64,000 nucleotides of DNA from Candidatus Methanophagales archaeon. GTDB lineage: Archaea > Halobacteriota > Syntropharchaeia > Alkanophagales > Methanospirareceae. The notes under the pieces were generated by a model. It did no database searches and had not been told where the DNA came from. It saw nothing but the letters and a program-made list of their open reading frames with translations. Within the stretch, counting starts at the first letter, position 1; each line of letters begins with the position of its first letter. The position numbers were made by a program, and so were the translations under genes. Shown here piece after piece: positions 26,963-40,320 of the stretch. The stretch spans positions 20,284 through 84,283 of the forward strand of contig JANPRD010000005.1 in the NCBI GenBank assembly GCA_024699715.1, given 5' to 3'.

Positions 26963-27178
26963 TCACAATTCCCGTCCTTTGAGCGCAGGTCTCGCATTCT
27001 TGCTGAGCCTTAATTCGCCGTTCCTCACATGTGAAGTCGCAGCCACTCGCCGTGAATGCAAATCAAAGCGAACACTCGCAACGCATTCTTCAGTCGCTGG
27101 AGGACAATGCGGTTTCAGAGAGGGGATTTCGCCGCCACTCGCCCCCTGATGAAGTCGGTAATTCTCGTTGATTTCCAT
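26963..27178 (-). CDS. Possible small protein gene with its own promoter and ribosome site
   Basis: A frame of 71 residues starting EINENYRLHQGASGG and rich in Arg, Ser and Ala (PPATEECVASVRFDLHSRR, then NARPALKGREL). It does not resemble a known family to me. Support comes from signals: AGATTTAAGT about 30 bases upstream is a TATA match, and GGAGGG precedes the ATG. It ends 28 bases before the btuF start, so the sequence might instead be the btuF leader. The composition looks non-coding, so confidence is low. Confidence 0.3.
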   Translation of the reverse strand: MEINENYRLHQGASGGEIPSLKPHCPPATEECVASVRFDLHSRRVAATSHVRNGELRLSKNARPALKGREL

Positions 27179-27200
27179 GCTTTTCCCTCCGAAAATTCTC

Positions 27201-27250
27201 ACTTAAATCTTTTCGTATTGATTCCAATTATAATTCAAAAGGATAAGATG
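27201..27250 (-). promoter_or_regulatory. Promoter region C, partly matching the shared surface-gene element
   Basis: On the minus strand TTATCCTTTTGAATTATAATTGGAATC is followed by a TATA-like AGATTTAAGT. The first part resembles the TTACCCTTTTRGATTAGAATC element found upstream of the surface genes at 41495 and 54304, but with an insertion and different spacing. It overlaps the 3' end of the giant gene. Confidence 0.35.
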
Positions 27251-30200
27251 AGGGGTCTTGCGGCGGGGACATGAGAAACGCAGTCAGCAGCAGAATCCAC
27301 TCTCGCATTAATTTTGCCTTTTTGATTTTTATATTTGTTTATTCTTTTCTTATTTTTCTTCCAGTCTGAGAGTAGTTTTGCGTGAGACCTTTTTTCTTTG
27401 TAATATCCGAGGTAGAAAAGAGCGATGAAGAGCACCGCAAGCAGTATCAAAAATAATGGAAGCGCCCCGCCACCGCCGCCACCTGACGCACCGGGAGAGA
27501 TGTTTCCAAGTGGGAAGCCAAAAACTCTCTTCTCTCTTTCCGCAGTATAACTAGCATTCGTCGGAATTTGCATACCGCCGCCCACTTCACTTCCCTTGTC
27601 AGCTTTTCCGAAGCCTTCACCACCTCCGATGCCTCTGCCCGAGCCTATACCGCCTCCGATGCCACCTCCTATTCCTCCTCCCTGACCGGGACCGATGCCG
27701 AAGCTTACTGGTGATGTTACTGTCGGTGTCGGCGTCACCATCTCCACAAGAATGAACGCCTCTTTCTCGTTGTTCGTCTCGTTGTATTCTTCAATACCGT
27801 TATTCGGGTCAGCAACCGCTCTCAAAGTGTAGTTTCCTGGCGATTGTGGCGTCCATGAAGTTTCATCTGTCCATGTTTCTTCATTTCGTCTCAGAGACGG
27901 AATTATCCAATTTCCAATCTCCTCACCAAGTTCCTCCACCTTAAGGATAACGCTTATGTTCTTTGCATCTGCGCCGTTGTTCCGCACCTTCACCCTTATA
28001 CTGCAGGATTCGCCAACCTCAGCATGAGCAGGTGCATCTATCTTCACTAATTCTATGTCGGGCATCATCGGATAAACGGTCACACTCTCGTTGAGCATGT
28101 TGTTTTTCAGATCCGATTCGTATGCTTTTCTATCCGCATTTGCCACCGCCTGCAGCCAGCATATTGTCGGTTCTGTGACTTCAGGAGGAATCCACTGGAA
28201 TTCTTCCACTGGTTTACGCTCTCCCGGCTCAAGCGGCGCATCCACTGTTTTTTCTCCTATTGGTCCTCCGCCGTAACCCCCACCGCAGCTGTATGAGAGC
28301 GAAACATTGAACGATTCATTCACAGGCGCTTCTCCTATGTTCTTCACCCATACTTTAACGGGCGTTTCAATGCCACCATATATTTTCTTCCCTTCCTCCC
28401 CAGCATCAATTTCATCAACAACAATATCCGGCTTCTTCAGCAAGCCGATTGCCCACACTTTACCCCCGCCTGTTGTGTAAATCATGCCTTTCACGATAGC
28501 CACTGTTGAGCCACCGTAATCACGTGCGCCATTTAAGCTCACCTGTCAATGCATCCAAACACCATAAACCCACATAATCAGGCACCATACCATCCGCCCT
28601 CCGGCTCACCAACAAACACCTTTCTTATCTATTGATACGACGGGAGAGTTCGTCCAATGACCGATGCGATGCCAATTCCCTTCTTCATCCCTTATGTTGC
28701 CTTCTTTACCTTCCGATGAAAGGTCCCATTTTATCACTCCTCTTCCATAAGAACGGCTCTCTTCCACATCAAAACATGTCACATAATTGTCATTAAGATA
28801 GCCGGCACCCGCAATATAAACGAAAGAGCCTTCATCAAAAGACGCATATGCGGGTGTTGAATCCGTCGGTCTTTCATTATCTTGCCATTCTTTCTTCCAT
28901 ATCAATGAACCATCATGTGCATCCACACAATATATGCCTGATGTGGATTCGTAGAAGCCGTAAGTTGTCAGGTAAACTTCGCCTCCCACAGTCGTGATTG
29001 ACGAAAAGACCCCTGACGGAAACTCATGCTTCCATTTCACCTCGCCCGTCTCGGGATTCACACAATACAGAGCTCCTCCTCCTGAGGACCCCATGTAATT
29101 GGCGGAGCCGAGATAGAGGTTGCCAAGTGCAGCTCCCGGTGTTGACATCGCAGCCCCCTCGCTCCCCTCGCTCACCTTCAACGACCACGCATGCTCTCCC
29201 GATTTCCATGATGAAACTCCGCCTGAATATTTCCAGCCAAGCACACTGTCAGGGTCCTCTACCGCCACAAAATCAACATCTTCTTGAGATACATTTGCAA
29301 CCCTGCATGCATATTCACCCGTGAAATTGTATCTGTTAGTGCCGTCAACACGATAGCAGTAATAAGTGCCGTTCTTGTATGTGCCAAAAAACACACTGTT
29401 GTAAGCGGCGAGAGCACCTCCGTTCACTCCTGCTATATCCTCCTTTACGCTGCCAGCAAGGTAGTATTGCACTTGTGAATTGCCGGAATCCGCATCTATC
29501 TCGTGCAGTGCAACCGCAGGAACACTCCCTATCGGCTCTGCAGAGCGTCCTTCCGTCTTCATGAGGAAAACGGTGCCTCCCATCGGCACATATATTTTAC
29601 CGTTGTAATATGCGGGTGTGAGCCATGAACCGTATTCCCACAGACCCTTCGGAGTGGATTTCCATATTACTGAACCATCCTCCGCATCCAGGCATGTCAC
29701 CCATCCGCTCGTGCCGTCTGTGCAGAACACATATATCCTGTTGTTCACGACAATAAGCGATGATGAGGGGACTGCACCCACATCCGCACTGCACCACAGG
29801 AGCGTTGGAGCGTTAGGTGTTGTTGTCAGTGCGAATCCTGCGTTCGTATGGAATCCCGACCACGACTTCTCAGCACCTGAATTCAGTATCATGAATGTGT
29901 TTGACACTGCTTCTCCGTATGCATACTCCCCGTATGCTTCCACTTTTATCTTGTAGTCAAAACCATCAGCGACATTCCGGGTGTCCCATGAATATTCGCC
30001 TCTGTTCTCAATTGCATGAGCAATCTCAAACCATCTCCTGCCCCTGTCAGGGCTATACCAGAGATTTATGTAAAGTGTTCTGTTGAAAGGAGCGCTCCAC
30101 CTTATCTTCCTCACGCCTTTCCATCTCTCTCCGCCCTTCGGCGCTATGATTTCTACAGGAACCCTCTCAACAACATCCACTTTAACCGTCAGATTATTGT

Positions 30201-33200
30201 TTGTCTCATTTGATTCATACATTGAATCGTTGCAATCAACAAAAAACGATACATTTAGCGTGCCTATTCGCCCGGGAATCCAGTTGAACTCAACAGTAGT
30301 GTTCCCGTAAAATGTATCAACATGCCGCACAATCTCCTCGCTCTCGTTCTTAATACTTCCATTAATTATCATAGATACATTGAAATTGTCGCCCGCACCG
30401 CTTATGTTCAGTTTTATCCTGTTTGATTCGTTGAAGAATATGTGAGGTGGCAGCACCACATTCACAGGCTTGAGGTCCGGAAGCACGACATTTACAAACG
30501 CTGTTTCGTTGTTGTTCGTTTCATCTCTTTCTATCACTTCATCATCGGAATCAACAAACACTCTCACTTTGTATTCGCCCGTTCTGTTGGGTTTCCAGTG
30601 CAGCACAATATCAAAACGCTCATCAGCCCGCTCAGCTCGCAGATTCAGCTTGTCCACGAGATGCCATTCCTCACCGTTGCCGATGCCAGTGCCGTTTCCA
30701 CCACTGATATTGCAGATGAGAAGCGAGACATTGAAGCACCTCGCAACACCACCTATCTCAACATATATGGGATTTGTGGCATTCGCATATATTGTGGGAA
30801 CCCGCATCCCCTTGACATTGAGGTCCGGAGAGCTCACCCACACCATCTTCGTGAGGTTGTTATTGTTCTCATTTGATTCCTGCACGGCGTCATTGCAGTC
30901 AACGAAGACGGTGAGATTGTGAACACCGACATGAGAAGGCGTCCAGTTGAGGGATACTTCAACAATTTCTTCCCTGTTCTCGCTCCCTATCCCATTTATC
31001 TCCTTCATATCCTGCAGCTCTTTTTCATCGTATAGCGCAACACTGAACCTTTCGTCCGTTCTTCCTCTTATTTTCACGACAACCTCATTCGTCAGGTTCA
31101 CGATGCTCGTCTCTGCATGCATCTCCAGAGGCATCAGGTCAGGATGTTTCACAAGAACGCTGATTGAGAATGCGTTGTTGCTCTCATCTCGCTCTTCCAC
31201 TTCGTTAAAATAGTCAGCGAACACCGTTATGTTATGCGAACCTGCGCTTTCAGGGCGCCATTTGAATGACACCGTCTTCATGCCTTCCGCCCACACGTCT
31301 CCTGTTTGCATCGTGCTCACTGCCTTTCCGCTGTCAATCAGCGTAACGGGGATTACGCCGCCGTTGTTCTTCACGAACGCTGATATTGTGCAGTTTGCCC
31401 CTTCTATCGCATATGCGGGCGCATCCACACGCTCAACGCTCAGATCCGGAAGCGGTCTCTCCCTCAGTATCTCTATTGCCACTGGATATGGCTCACCGTT
31501 CAACGCAGTTATCCGCATGTTGTATTCATCCACAGGCAGCTCCTCCCATCCGCTCAGAACTTCATATATGTGTATTACACGACCAAACTCCTCCATTTCA
31601 CCTGCACGGAACATGTAAATATGCCTGTTCTCCTCATCCTTCACTTTCCATGTGCTGCTCGCATTATGACCTCCACGCTCACTTCAGAGCTGTTTTCCGT
31701 GAATTCCAGATGATAATCCTCAAATTCACTGTGCAGCTCCGGCAATGTTTTGTTCAGTGTCCCATTGTTCAGCTCTTCAATAAAAATTGAAGCATTCACA
31801 AAGAACAGATAACGCTCTATATTCTGCTTGCTGCTATTCAGATATTCAGCTGCATTGAGAGCGCTACTGTCATTGCCGTAGCCGGCGGCGATGAACGCCT
31901 GCAAAACTCTCGCAGTCGCAATCGCAGAAGAATCATCACCGAATCTTGAGAAGCTTCCATTAATTCTATCCTGCACCTTACGCAGATAACTTAATCCCTT
32001 CTCAATGCTCTCATCAACAGCATCTCTCAGCGTTTCATTCAGTTCATTCAGGAATGGGCGGACTGCGCACAACGCCTGCACCGCGACTGCTGTATCGCTC
32101 GCCTTTCCTTCCATATACGCACCGACGAACTCCCAGTGTCCGTCCTCATGCTGCTTGCTTATGAGGTCTTTTGTGACATTCTCCACAATCTCCCTTTTGA
32201 ATGTTCTCGTGGATGCAAGCGCCATTAGCGTGTATGCATCGTTCCACGCAACATCGTATCCGCTCATGTTAGCTCCGTTGTAGAAGCGCTCCGTAGCACC
32301 GATGAAGTTTATGCCTGCGAAATCGTGAGGTCTTTCCCCTGAAGCCACAACGGACATCGTTCTCGCAGCCCATTCTCCAGCGCTTCGCAGCGATATCTGC
32401 GCTCCGTATTTGAGTGAATCTTTCACCCACTGCTCACATCTGTCATCAAACCAGTCATAACTCTGAGGATCACTGCCACGAGCAAAAGCAGCCATCACCG
32501 CAATCGCAGGTGATATTGCGTTCCTTCGTGGCTCCTTCACATCAGGCGGACGCCACTGCTCCCTCCAGCTTCTGACAAATGAAGGGGCATCAACCACTTT
32601 CACTTTCACTGCGAACTCGTTATTCGTCTCGTTTATGTCCTCAATATCAGATGTAATTATCGCTTTTAACTCATATTCTCCATCATCATCGGGCTTCCAC
32701 GAGAATACCGAACGCTTCTCCACATCAAATCCTTCAAATATGCCTCCTATATGTAGTGTGGTGTTGCTTATTTCGTGCCATGTCCCATCCTTTCTCACGA
32801 GCAGCGTGATGTTGAATTCGCTTTCATTAATCAGACCGATTCCCGCCTTTCGCCTTATAAGCACATATACCGAATTGTTCACTCCCCTGTATATTCTGTT
32901 GGGAACGACAAAACCCTCAATGCTCGCATCAAGTTCTGTGTTGAACGGTTCAATCGCAGGATAACGGTCAGTCACAGGCTCCCCTTTCCACGGCTCAGGA
33001 CTCGCATACCATTCATCGTATATGCCATCACTGTTGTTGTCAGTGCGGGGATAGCATCTCTCCCATGCATAGATGCCTTTTCCCCAGTCAACAATATGGA
33101 ATCTGCCCCAGTAGTTGTGGTCCCATGAGTTGTCATATCCGCCATCCGAAGCTATTGGCGCAATCCTGTGGGCACCCATGCGGAACCCATAAGTATCATA

Positions 33201-36200
33201 GAGATTATTGTGGAATATTTTGTTGTGTTTTCCTTCAACACGAATGCCTCCAAGCAACTTGCACAGTGTGTTATCCCTGATTATGTTGTCGTGAGAACGC
33301 TCATCAATATAAATCGCAGGACTTAAAACTCTCGGTCCCATTTCAAACATTGTTTTATCGGTCAGATATAGTATGGAATTTGAAATTATGCAATGTGATG
33401 AATTTATTATGTTTATATTGGGCTGACCGTCAGCATATATCCTGCAATTGTCTATCGTTATCCTCTCACTGTTGGTAATTGAAAGCAATTTGTCAACTTC
33501 ATCACAATTATAGCTTCCAGGTGAAGTGAACCTGATTGTGAAATTTTTTATTGTAATATCGCTTGAGTTTTTGATGTTTATACCCTTCAAAATATACCCT
33601 TCAATCTTATTAATATATACTTCTCCTACGAAAACATTCCATCCCTCACCTATGATTGTGATGTTATGTTTGTTTTCAACAGTGAATCCCAAATAATCGC
33701 CATCATGCACATATATAACGGTGCCGGGTGCGGCATCTTCCACCGCTTCCTCTATTGTTGAGAAATCACGAGGCACATCTATCACACGACCACGCACAAC
33801 CTCTCGCTCTTCACTCAAATTATTGTTTGTCTCATCAAGCTCATCAACGAAATTTCCATCATCAACGGACACAAGTATTTCATACAATCCGTAATCTGCG
33901 GCGAGCCATTTGAGTGTCAGTGAGGCATTGCCGCCAGACGGCACATAAACAGTGCCGAAATCTTGAAGGCTGAAGTTTTCTCCCGCCCCTCCTTCACTCA
34001 ATCGGCGAACATAAAGCGACACATTTGCATTGATTCCAACATATCCACGATTCTCAATCGTTACATTGACGGGGATTTGCCTTCCGAGATATAAAGTGCG
34101 AGGCATTTCCATGCGAGAAGGCACAAAATCCGGCTTCGGATATACACCGAGCAAATTCAAATCCAGAGGAGACCAGCCGTATGTCTTCCTGAGAGACAAT
34201 AAGAGATGCATTCGCCTCCTCAGGTATCCATGTGCCATTCCGCTCGTCATAAATCCACAACTTCGGTTCTGAAAAGCCCGCAACTTCCGTTATGATATTA
34301 TCCTCGCACTTGGGCGCTTCAAGCCCGTGCTTCTCGCAGAACTTACAAGTTGCCTCAAATATCGTCGCATTCCTCACAACATACAAACTGTCATAGATGA
34401 CTGCTCCTCCTCCAGTATACATAAGCATGTTTATTTTTGTCGCTTCTTTCACCTCCACACAGGTGGAATTAACATTATTGCTCTCATTTGTCTCCACAAT
34501 ATTATCTGAACTGTCAACTTTAACGCTCAGTGTGTAGTTGCCAGTTGCGGTAGGTGTCCAGTTGAATCTCAAAACCTTTCGCTCGCTTCTGTTTATCTCG
34601 CTCAGTGTTCTGTAATCTCTGTCTATGACAGAGCCATTTCTGAGCACTTCAAACATCACAGATACAGCATCAAAACCATAACGCCACGAAATATCATAGT
34701 CGCCTATGTTCGCAATCGTCACATTTATGTCATTTGAGACATTCACAAAAACATCATTGAAGACATCACATGGCTCCACACGCTCAACTATGAGGTCTGC
34801 GGATGTGAAATAGAATTCAGCACAGCGCTCATTGTTCTCTTCATTCCTCTCTTTTATCTCGTTTGATGCATCCGCATGCACGCACACATGGAATTTCCCT
34901 GGAACATCTGACTTAAATTCAAATGAAATGTCTCTGCTCTCTCCGTATTTCAGCCCGTTTATTGTTCTGTTTGTTATGTTAACAACGAACTCTTTGCCGA
35001 GAGCAGTTTCATTCTTCACAATGAACGAGACATTGAATGTGTCGTTGAAGCTCTTTCCCTGATTTGAAATCGTAACATTCACGGGGCATTTCTCCTTTAC
35101 AAGAGTTTTCTTTCTCACTTTGAGCGTTTCGAGAACAATGTCAGGCATATCAAGCGGCAGTGTGATGTTGAAATTGAGATAACCATACCCAAAGTTGGAA
35201 CGGTTCAGACATATTGACGATGTGTTTGTGCTGCCTCCCTGGTCTGATGCGGTCACATCAAAACATAACACATCAAAACATAAGCTCGCAGGCATGAAAA
35301 TCCAGTAAGACGAGTTCTCGCTCATGTTCTTGTAATAATTCGCACTCACGCTCACATTTGCGGCGGCGCAAGCCCTGCCATCCTCATAAGTTATGTTTCC
35401 GGAAAGCAGGAAAGGTGTGTCAGGCGGACTGAGCGGTGCTTCACTCACATTTATTGAGAAGGAATATGTGTTATTGCTCTCATTCGTCTCTGGTATCTCA
35501 TCGTTCGCATCCACAAACACAGAAATATTATATGTGCCCGTGTATTTCGGGACAAATTTGAATTCCACCTTCCTCACTTCATCGGGAGAAATCTCCACCC
35601 GTTTCGTTATTGATGTGGAATTGTCAGCGGCGTCAGTGGCGTTGGTGGCGTTAGTAGCAGTGGCGATGAAAGTCACATTCAGCGGCACTTTGATGTCGCC
35701 ACGATTCATGACAAATACCCACACTGGAACCGTGAAATTACGATAAGGTATGCCGTTTACACTCACTCTCTCTATGTATAAATCACTCTTGCCTATCACC
35801 TCCACACTTGTGTTATAAGTGTTGTTGCTCTCGTCTCTCTCAGCAATCTCATCAGAGGAGTCCAATATGAATGTGAGGTTATACTTTCCTTTGCTGCGGG
35901 GCGTCCAGTTGAGCTGTAATTTGCCTATGTAATACGAAAAAATTGCGGTATCAGTGGGAGAATATCCTGTGTAATATCTTTCCTTTATCTCTTCCATTTT
36001 TACACTAACACGCTTGGTTACAATATCGGGCACATCATCCTCTGTATCCTCTTTGCGTGCTATGAGTGTTATATTGAAGCTCTCGTTATCAAGTGGTGCA
36101 CCGTCATTTTTCACGGTTACCTCAATTGTGTTTGAGGCATTGACGAAGCAGTATTTAAGCTCGCTGCCGAGCATGCTCACATTTATGATGAAAAGTTCAG

Positions 36201-39200
36201 GTGCGGTTATGCTGACATCAGCGATTGCTTTGTTATCGTTCTCATTCGCCTCCTCTATTTCATTTGCTGAGTCAACAGTGGCAATGAGCGTTGTGGAAGG
36301 AATATCATCACGAGAAGGCGTCCAGTTGAACTGAACTGTGAGATTTGACATGCTTTCAATGCCCGGAATGCGTTTTGTCATCGTGTATCCGCTTTTTGAG
36401 GATGTGAGAGAGATGTTGAATGCGCTCGCATTTGAGCCAGGGTTTGTCACATCCAGAACAACAGGCACTGTGCGGTTCAGCCTCGCCTCTTCAGGTGCAG
36501 ATACGAAATAAACTCTGAGATTTGGTCGCTCCATGCTGCCCACTACGATAGAATGGTGGGAGTTGAGAATCGCTATATCATCAAACATAACCTCGCCTCT
36601 TATGTTGTTGCTTCTGCTCTTGTGTTCATCACCGCAAATGCACAGACTTATGGATTCCACTTTTATCGCATCATCGCCCACCACAACACCTCTTGATTCA
36701 AGGTCATCTCGCAGATTTCTGTATATGTGATGCCATTTGCCGTCTGGAGGTGTGATGTTGAAATCATATCCTCCGCTTTCAACAGGAATATAGCCGTATC
36801 TGAGTGCATAAGAATGTCCTGAAACCTTAACACGAACCTCCAGATATGCATTCGTGATACTTGATGTGCTATTCATCACTTTCATACGCGCTGATAAAAT
36901 CGGAGCATACGATGAAATGTTTGTCTCATGCGACATACAAACAGATTTAACCCTTGAACCTGACAGATCGTAAGGACATGATTTGGTTATGTTCATGACC
37001 AATGAGCCGTTTCGCTCCTTGACGAACCCATCAGCCGAGCATAATCTCGGATTTGACCAACCGTAAAAATGTATATGCTCTCCATATTCTATATAATTGC
37101 TCCAGTCCTCGTAGAATGATGCCACGGCAGATGCATTGCTCGGTGATAAGACATCAGCGCACGCAGGACACCCGTAAAAAATGCGGAGCGTGCACGGCAC
37201 GGATACATTCGTGAATAACACACTCCCGTTTGGTGAGAACCACGCAACCCAGAAAGGCACTTCTTCCTCCCCTCTGAACACACGGATGTCTGAACCATCC
37301 TTCAAAGAGCTGTTGTAAACATCCGACGACAGCTCTATCGGCACCGCAACATCGCTTAAATTGTCGCCTCTCACATTTATCTTGACGGTTGTGTTGTATC
37401 GCCACTTGAGGTCGGGATTCACATGAATGCGCTTACTGAATGCGCTCACTCTCATTTTGAAGCTGGAAGAGGGAGACATTCAACGAATAATTGCCTGCGT
37501 GTGTCGGCGTCCACCTGAACGAGAATGTGCGAGATGACTTGTGAGGCACTTCTCCTCTCCGCACATCGTCAAATACAACAGAAGCATCCTCATCCCATAT
37601 TGTCATGCGAACAGTCACATTTGCATCCGCCTTCACCTCTGTTTTCAACAAGCACACGCATATCAGAAGTCGCATTCGCATAAAAGGTGGCATTCTCAAC
37701 GCTGACATTCAGCTCAGGCTCCCCTATGTTCGCACAAATAACCGAGTGATTCATGCCAAATATCGCAATATTGTCAAAATAGCCCGTTGATTTCTCCGAA
37801 TAGCGTGATGATTTGCACTCAACACGGAGAGCAATCCTCGTAATATTGAAGAATTCTGGGACTTCAATGCCCTTACTGCGCAAATCTTCTCGCAAATTGC
37901 GGTGTATATGCCACACATGCCCCTCTGGCTTCGGGTAGAAAGCGAAATAAAGCGTGTCATCAGTGTCCTCAGGAAGATGATTTGATAAACTATACCACAA
38001 ATGATAAATTTTGCCTGAAACATTCACATCTATTATGTAAGATAATGATTCACCGAGCATGTATGATACTGAATCGGCACGAGCATCAGCACAGAAGAAT
38101 GCATTGCTCACATTCATGGAAAGCTCCCGATACAGTTCAGCACTCTCCGCACCTGATGCCGACAATTTCAGCGAATAGTTGCCTTCTATCGGTTCATCCC
38201 TGCATCTGCTTCTGTGGAGTCTCAGGTCCTCCCACCAGTCCAACGGCGGATTGCCCAACCACTTGTCAAGACTTGGAGACTCCCAATCCTCAAAGAATGA
38301 AGCGATAATTGTCTCATTGCGACGATTGACAGTGCAATTTCCGTAGCACAGATGCACGACACTTGAATTTGAATCCGTTTTGAACCATATTCTGCTTATT
38401 CCTGATGTGTTCCACTCCTCTATCCAGTATGGCAGGTCCTCTCCTTTGTCGTTTTTTATCCGCAAATCAGAGCCATCTGGATTAACTTTCGCATAGTCAA
38501 AGATTGAAGGGTCAAGAGTGAGCAGCACAGTCGCATTTTTTATTGCAGGCTTCAAACTCACATTTTTCATGAATGCGAAGCCCCAGTATTTCAGAGAATT
38601 CACACACACATCCCAGCTCATATTGTTGTTCGTTTCATTCAATTCATCCACAATGTTTCTTTCATCAGCCTTCACGATGAGCGTGTAATTCCCTTCTTTT
38701 GGGGGATTCCAGATGAATTCAACAATTCTTGAGCTTTTGTGAGGCACCGTTATCGTTTCATTCGCAATTTCTTGAGGCTCACTCACACCACTCACATTAT
38801 CATTATCACGAACATAAAGGGCGACTGTGAAGTTGCGGGCGTCAGCAGTGCCTTCATTCGTGACATTCACAAGTATCTGATTTGGGAAATTTGCGTAACA
38901 GAAACGATATCTTGATGAAATATTTGAGATTGTGATGTCAGCAAGCCCGAAATCAACGAATGGTTCTCGTTCCGCACACTTCCTTAGCCGAACATTGTCC
39001 ACGAGGATGCTCACATTGTAGTTCCACCAGTTGTTCGCTGCGAAGAAGCCCAAATCTGTGTTCGTGCCCACGAACTTTGAAAGGTTTACTGAGACGAGAC
39101 GCCAATCCGTCACATTCTCAGTCTCAAATACACACTCAAAATCGCCTGCGGAGACATTGCCAACGATAGCGCCAGCCCGCAGCCTCTCGTTCTGCTCGCA

Positions 39201-40283
39201 TTCGGTTCGCATCCAGAACTCCAAGCGATGCTGAATGCTTAAATTTTTATAGAGGATTCCCATGCAGTTTGAGTGAGTATAAGCGGTGATTTTTGCGGAA
39301 CACGATGAATTATCCGGCGTGTCGTCAGATAGTGAGAAGTTACATGGCATCTCCACGCTATAATGCACACACTTTTTCTTCCAGTCAAAGCACTCTTTGC
39401 ATTCGAAATCCTCAAAATAAGGAAATACGAGTGCGCCTGAGCTCCTTGAAGGTATGTCTGAGGCATTCCAATACATCTTCACAACTTGCTTTCCCGGCTG
39501 AATCTCAGGAAGGAGAAGCCATATCCTGCTCTCTCCAGAGGTGTTCCATAATTCAACCCAGTATGGAATCGGCTCGCCACCGACTTTGAACGAGATGTCC
39601 TCACCATTATGACGCACCTCCGAGTAATTGAATATAGAGGGGTCAAGCCTCAACAGGACAGGATAGTCGTGAAGCGTGCAATTTAATGGGTTTTCCACTG
39701 TGATGTTCTGCTCATAATGCCAAGACAGTGCGGAATGAACATGCACACACTCCTCCTTGCAGTTGTTCGTCTCGTTGGATTCAGTTATTTCGTTATTTGC
39801 GTCAACAGTAACATTTAAGGTATAATCTCCCGCTTTATCAGGCACCCAACAGAATGTCACAAGTGCAACCGTATCAGGTTCAAGCGATATTAACTTTGAG
39901 TCCTCTGTATGTCCGTTCACATTGAACGATACAGAGAGGTTGCGAACAACTGACGCACCATTATTCTTTATCCACGCCCTCACCAGACTCAACTCATTCA
40001 CGAAAGGTTTCGTAACCTCAAACTTAACTACCTCAAGGTCTTCCGTCGTTGATAAGTCAGTAACATTACTACTCATCGTTTTGTTGCTCGTCTCGTTAAA
40101 GCTCATCTCGTTGTTAATTGTATTATTACTGGTGTTATCAATATTTTCTGCATCCGTGCATGAAACATTATTGTATTATTAGTAGTTGCATTGGTTGCAT
40201 TTGATGAATTACCTATATAAGCTGATGTCAGGGAGACACAAATCAAAGCAATAATGCTCACAGCCACAAGTTTCCTGAGCATT
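27235..40283 (-). CDS. Giant multidomain surface protein (CARDB / DUF2341 / beta-helix / alpha-alpha toroid / PQQ propeller), many frameshifts
   Basis: One locus of about 13 kb encoding some 4,350 residues. It starts at an ATG at 40283 (GGGAGGGGGAGGG upstream) with signal peptide LRKLVAVSIIALICVSLTSA. In order: CARDB and DUF2341 modules alternating three times; five more CARDB; a CARDB leading into a NosD-like beta-helix (DFSTIEEAVEDAAPGTVIYV); another CARDB; an alpha/alpha-toroid terpene-cyclase-like region (QHEDGHWEF, ASDTAVAVQAL); four CARDB; a Fn3-like module; a PQQ propeller; two CARDB; a Gly-rich spacer; one membrane helix and a Lys-rich tail. I count 16 CARDB. Frames break at about 40165, 37632, 37470, 34190, 31665, 28612, 28583 and 28527, always inside a conserved module that resumes at once. 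Very rich in N-x-S/T sequons. Confidence 0.7.
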
Positions 40284-40320
40284 ATCCCTCCCCCTCCCGA
40301 AAAATAAAAAAATGAAAGGT

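Noticed and set aside
26936..27250. Cobalamin riboswitch in front of the btuF-btuC unit
   Set aside because: A GAGTGGCGGCGAAATCC stretch looks suggestive, but the B12-box context and folding are not convincing, and such riboswitches are essentially unknown in archaea.
31641..31650. GTGA start/stop overlap as two translationally coupled genes in the giant locus
   Set aside because: The other frame just upstream encodes GGHNASSTWKVKDEENRHIY, continuing the same module, so a frameshift explains the overlap better than a new start.
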